The notes under the pieces: model-generated
What the model was told of the DNA's origin: nothing
The model's database searches: none
Seen by the model: only the letters and a program-made list of their open reading frames with translations
In this document: positions 63,078-64,000 of the stretch, in pieces
Position numbering within the stretch: the stretch's first letter is position 1
Layout of the letters: each line of letters starts with the position of its first letter
Source of the DNA: Aureimonas sp. OT7
GTDB taxonomy: Bacteria; Pseudomonadota; Alphaproteobacteria; Rhizobiales; Rhizobiaceae
Reading direction: 5' to 3'
Length of the DNA stretch: 64,000 bases
Assembly: GCF_014844055.1 (NCBI RefSeq)
Contig: NZ_CP062167.1
Location: forward strand, 2,433,501-2,497,500
Translations under genes and position numbers: made by a program

Positions 63078-64000
63078 ATGTTTCACCCGTCTTCAAACAC
63101 GACTCCTGTCGAGGGACAGCCGGTTGAGTTTTCCTCTCCAGACGAGGTGCTGCTCGCCGGCCATCTCTGGCGGGTCCGGCAGGCCGACCCCATGGGGACT
63201 GTCATTATCAATCCCGCAACCGGGGTGCTCGCGCGCTATTATCATCGCTATGCCCGTTTCCTTGCGGAGCGAGGATTCGACGTGCTGAGCTATGATTATC
63301 GCGGCATCGGGCTGTCGCGGCCCGTCCGTCTACGTGGCTGCCTCTATCGCTGGCGTGACTGGGGCGAACTGGATTTTGAAGCTGCCATCAGGTTCGTGGA
63401 GCAGCAGGGTCGTCATGACAGAGTGCTGGTGGTCGGGCACAGCGTCGGCGGTTTCCTGCCGGGACTCGCTGCGAGTGCTCACCGCATCGAGCGCATGCTG
63501 ACCGTTGGCGCCCAATATGCCTGGTGGGGCGACTACGCCTCGCATCGGCGGCTCCGCCTGTTTTTCAAATGGCATGTCGCGATGCCAGCTCTGACGTTGG
63601 CATGCGGCTATTTTCCCGGCCGCCGGCTCGGGTGGCTGGAAGATCTGCCGGCCGGCGTCGCCTTTGAATGGAGTTTTCGCAGGTCGCGTTTCGAGCGTAG
63701 CCATCCGCGCGCGGTGCGGCGGGGTGCGCTCGACCGCATGGCTGCCGTGACGGCGCCGATCCTGGCGGTGGCCGTGTCCGACGACGAGCTTGGGACGCCG
63801 GCCGCCATTCGCCGGACGCTGAACTACTACACCGGCAGCGCCGGGCGAACAGCGGTGCTGCTACGGCCGTCCGATTATGGCCGCGACACGATCGGACATT
63901 TCGGCCTGTTCCACGACAGCCATGCCGCAGGCTTCTGGCTGGACACGCTCCTATGGCTGCGCGACGGCCGAAATCCATGGCCCAGCCGCGTCATCGATCC
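63078..64000 (+). CDS. Alpha/beta hydrolase (serine aminopeptidase-like), cut by the window edge
   Basis: At least 307 codons from ATG 63078, open to the window end. VIINPATGVLARYYHRYARFLAERGFDVLSYDYRGIGLS is the family start (shown as a pattern), and VVGHSVGGF is an intact GxSxG nucleophile elbow near residue 121. The region TAPILAVAVSDDELGTP carries the acid residue and DTIGHFGLFHD the catalytic His near 275. This fold covers esterases and lysophospholipase-like enzymes. Divergent from TetR. The true C-terminus is outside the window. Confidence 0.85.
   Translation, partial: MFHPSSNTTPVEGQPVEFSSPDEVLLAGHLWRVRQADPMGTVIINPATGVLARYYHRYARFLAERGFDVLSYDYRGIGLSRPVRLRGCLYRWRDWGELDFEAAIRFVEQQGRHDRVLVVGHSVGGFLPGLAASAHRIERMLTVGAQYAWWGDYASHRRLRLFFKWHVAMPALTLACGYFPGRRLGWLEDLPAGVAFEWSFRRSRFERSHPRAVRRGALDRMAAVTAPILAVAVSDDELGTPAAIRRTLNYYTGSAGRTAVLLRPSDYGRDTIGHFGLFHDSHAAGFWLDTLLWLRDGRNPWPSRVID

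Noticed and set aside
1..64000. CRISPR arrays, prophage, or defence systems
   Set aside because: No regularly spaced repeats, cas-like, phage structural or toxin-antitoxin genes were seen; the only mobile traces are a recombinase tail and a possible IS end.

Overview
The window is high-GC DNA with tightly packed, mostly operonic genes. It most likely comes from a chromosome of an alphaproteobacterium of the order Hyphomicrobiales (Rhizobiales). The basis is the gene order rlpA, dac, tmk, holB, metG, tatD, MBL hydrolase near 47.6-55.0 kb, which is typical of that order, plus an HWE-type histidine kinase, a CHASE3 hybrid kinase with a DivK-like receiver, and many TRAP and ABC uptake systems. 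An affinity to Aurantimonadaceae-like marine or leaf-associated genera is possible, but I cannot prove it from sequence alone.

Layout. (1) 0-7.2 kb: a truncated hydantoinase/5-oxoprolinase (A and B domains fused) diverges from a TRAP transporter dctP-dctQ-dctM, a MarR-like regulator and a BASS-like permease; a convergent GNAT acetyltransferase closes the block. (2) 7.5-10.6 kb: an ABC importer of the PhnD/putative-selenate type with a tandem-fused permease. (3) 10.7-12.2 kb: an orphan HWE histidine kinase. (4) 12.3-13.4 kb: a small foreign-looking patch with an alpha/beta hydrolase lacking its nucleophilic serine and the tail of a serine recombinase. (5) 13.4-18.8 kb: a ROK repressor divergent from a xylose-type ABC importer (xylF, xylH, single-domain xylG) and a short-chain dehydrogenase. 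(6) 18.9-24.2 kb: the complete beta-hydroxyaspartate cycle, bhcABCD, with its IclR-type regulator bhcR transcribed divergently. (7) 24.2-40.3 kb: a nearly complete purine breakdown locus. It holds PuuD urate oxidase, 5-hydroxyisourate hydrolase, fused allantoinase/OHCU decarboxylase, ureidoglycine aminohydrolase, ureidoglycolate lyase, a zinc deaminase, a urate/xanthine permease, guanine deaminase, xanthine dehydrogenase XdhABC, two paralogous LysR regulators and an AzgA purine permease. (8) 40.4-47.5 kb: an AI-2E-family transporter with an extra C-terminal domain, a receiver protein, a hybrid kinase, a diguanylate cyclase, an RbsD/FucU mutarotase and a VOC protein. (9) 47.6-57.4 kb: the housekeeping block above, then a cold-shock gene, a 41-residue lysine-rich protein and an M48 peptidase. 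(10) 57.8-64 kb: tRNA-Ser(UGA), followed by an accessory segment with a GlxA-like regulator, a membrane-anchored DJ-1 protein, an SRPBCC protein, decayed genes, a serine hydrolase, TetR and a divergent alpha/beta hydrolase cut by the window edge.

The most interesting feature is how regions 6 and 7 fit together. Purines taken up by the two permeases are converted through xanthine and urate to ureidoglycolate, which ureidoglycolate lyase splits into urea and glyoxylate. Glyoxylate is the substrate of the adjacent beta-hydroxyaspartate cycle, which turns two glyoxylates into oxaloacetate without losing carbon. The arrangement looks like a contiguous purine-to-oxaloacetate superlocus. A 10-bp sequence, GACTTTCAAA, occurs in three promoter regions of the purine block and is a candidate regulon operator. 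The only expected enzyme I cannot find is allantoate amidohydrolase (AllC). Each element belongs to a known family; the linkage, the shared motif and a terminator buried inside bhcR are the parts that may be undescribed.
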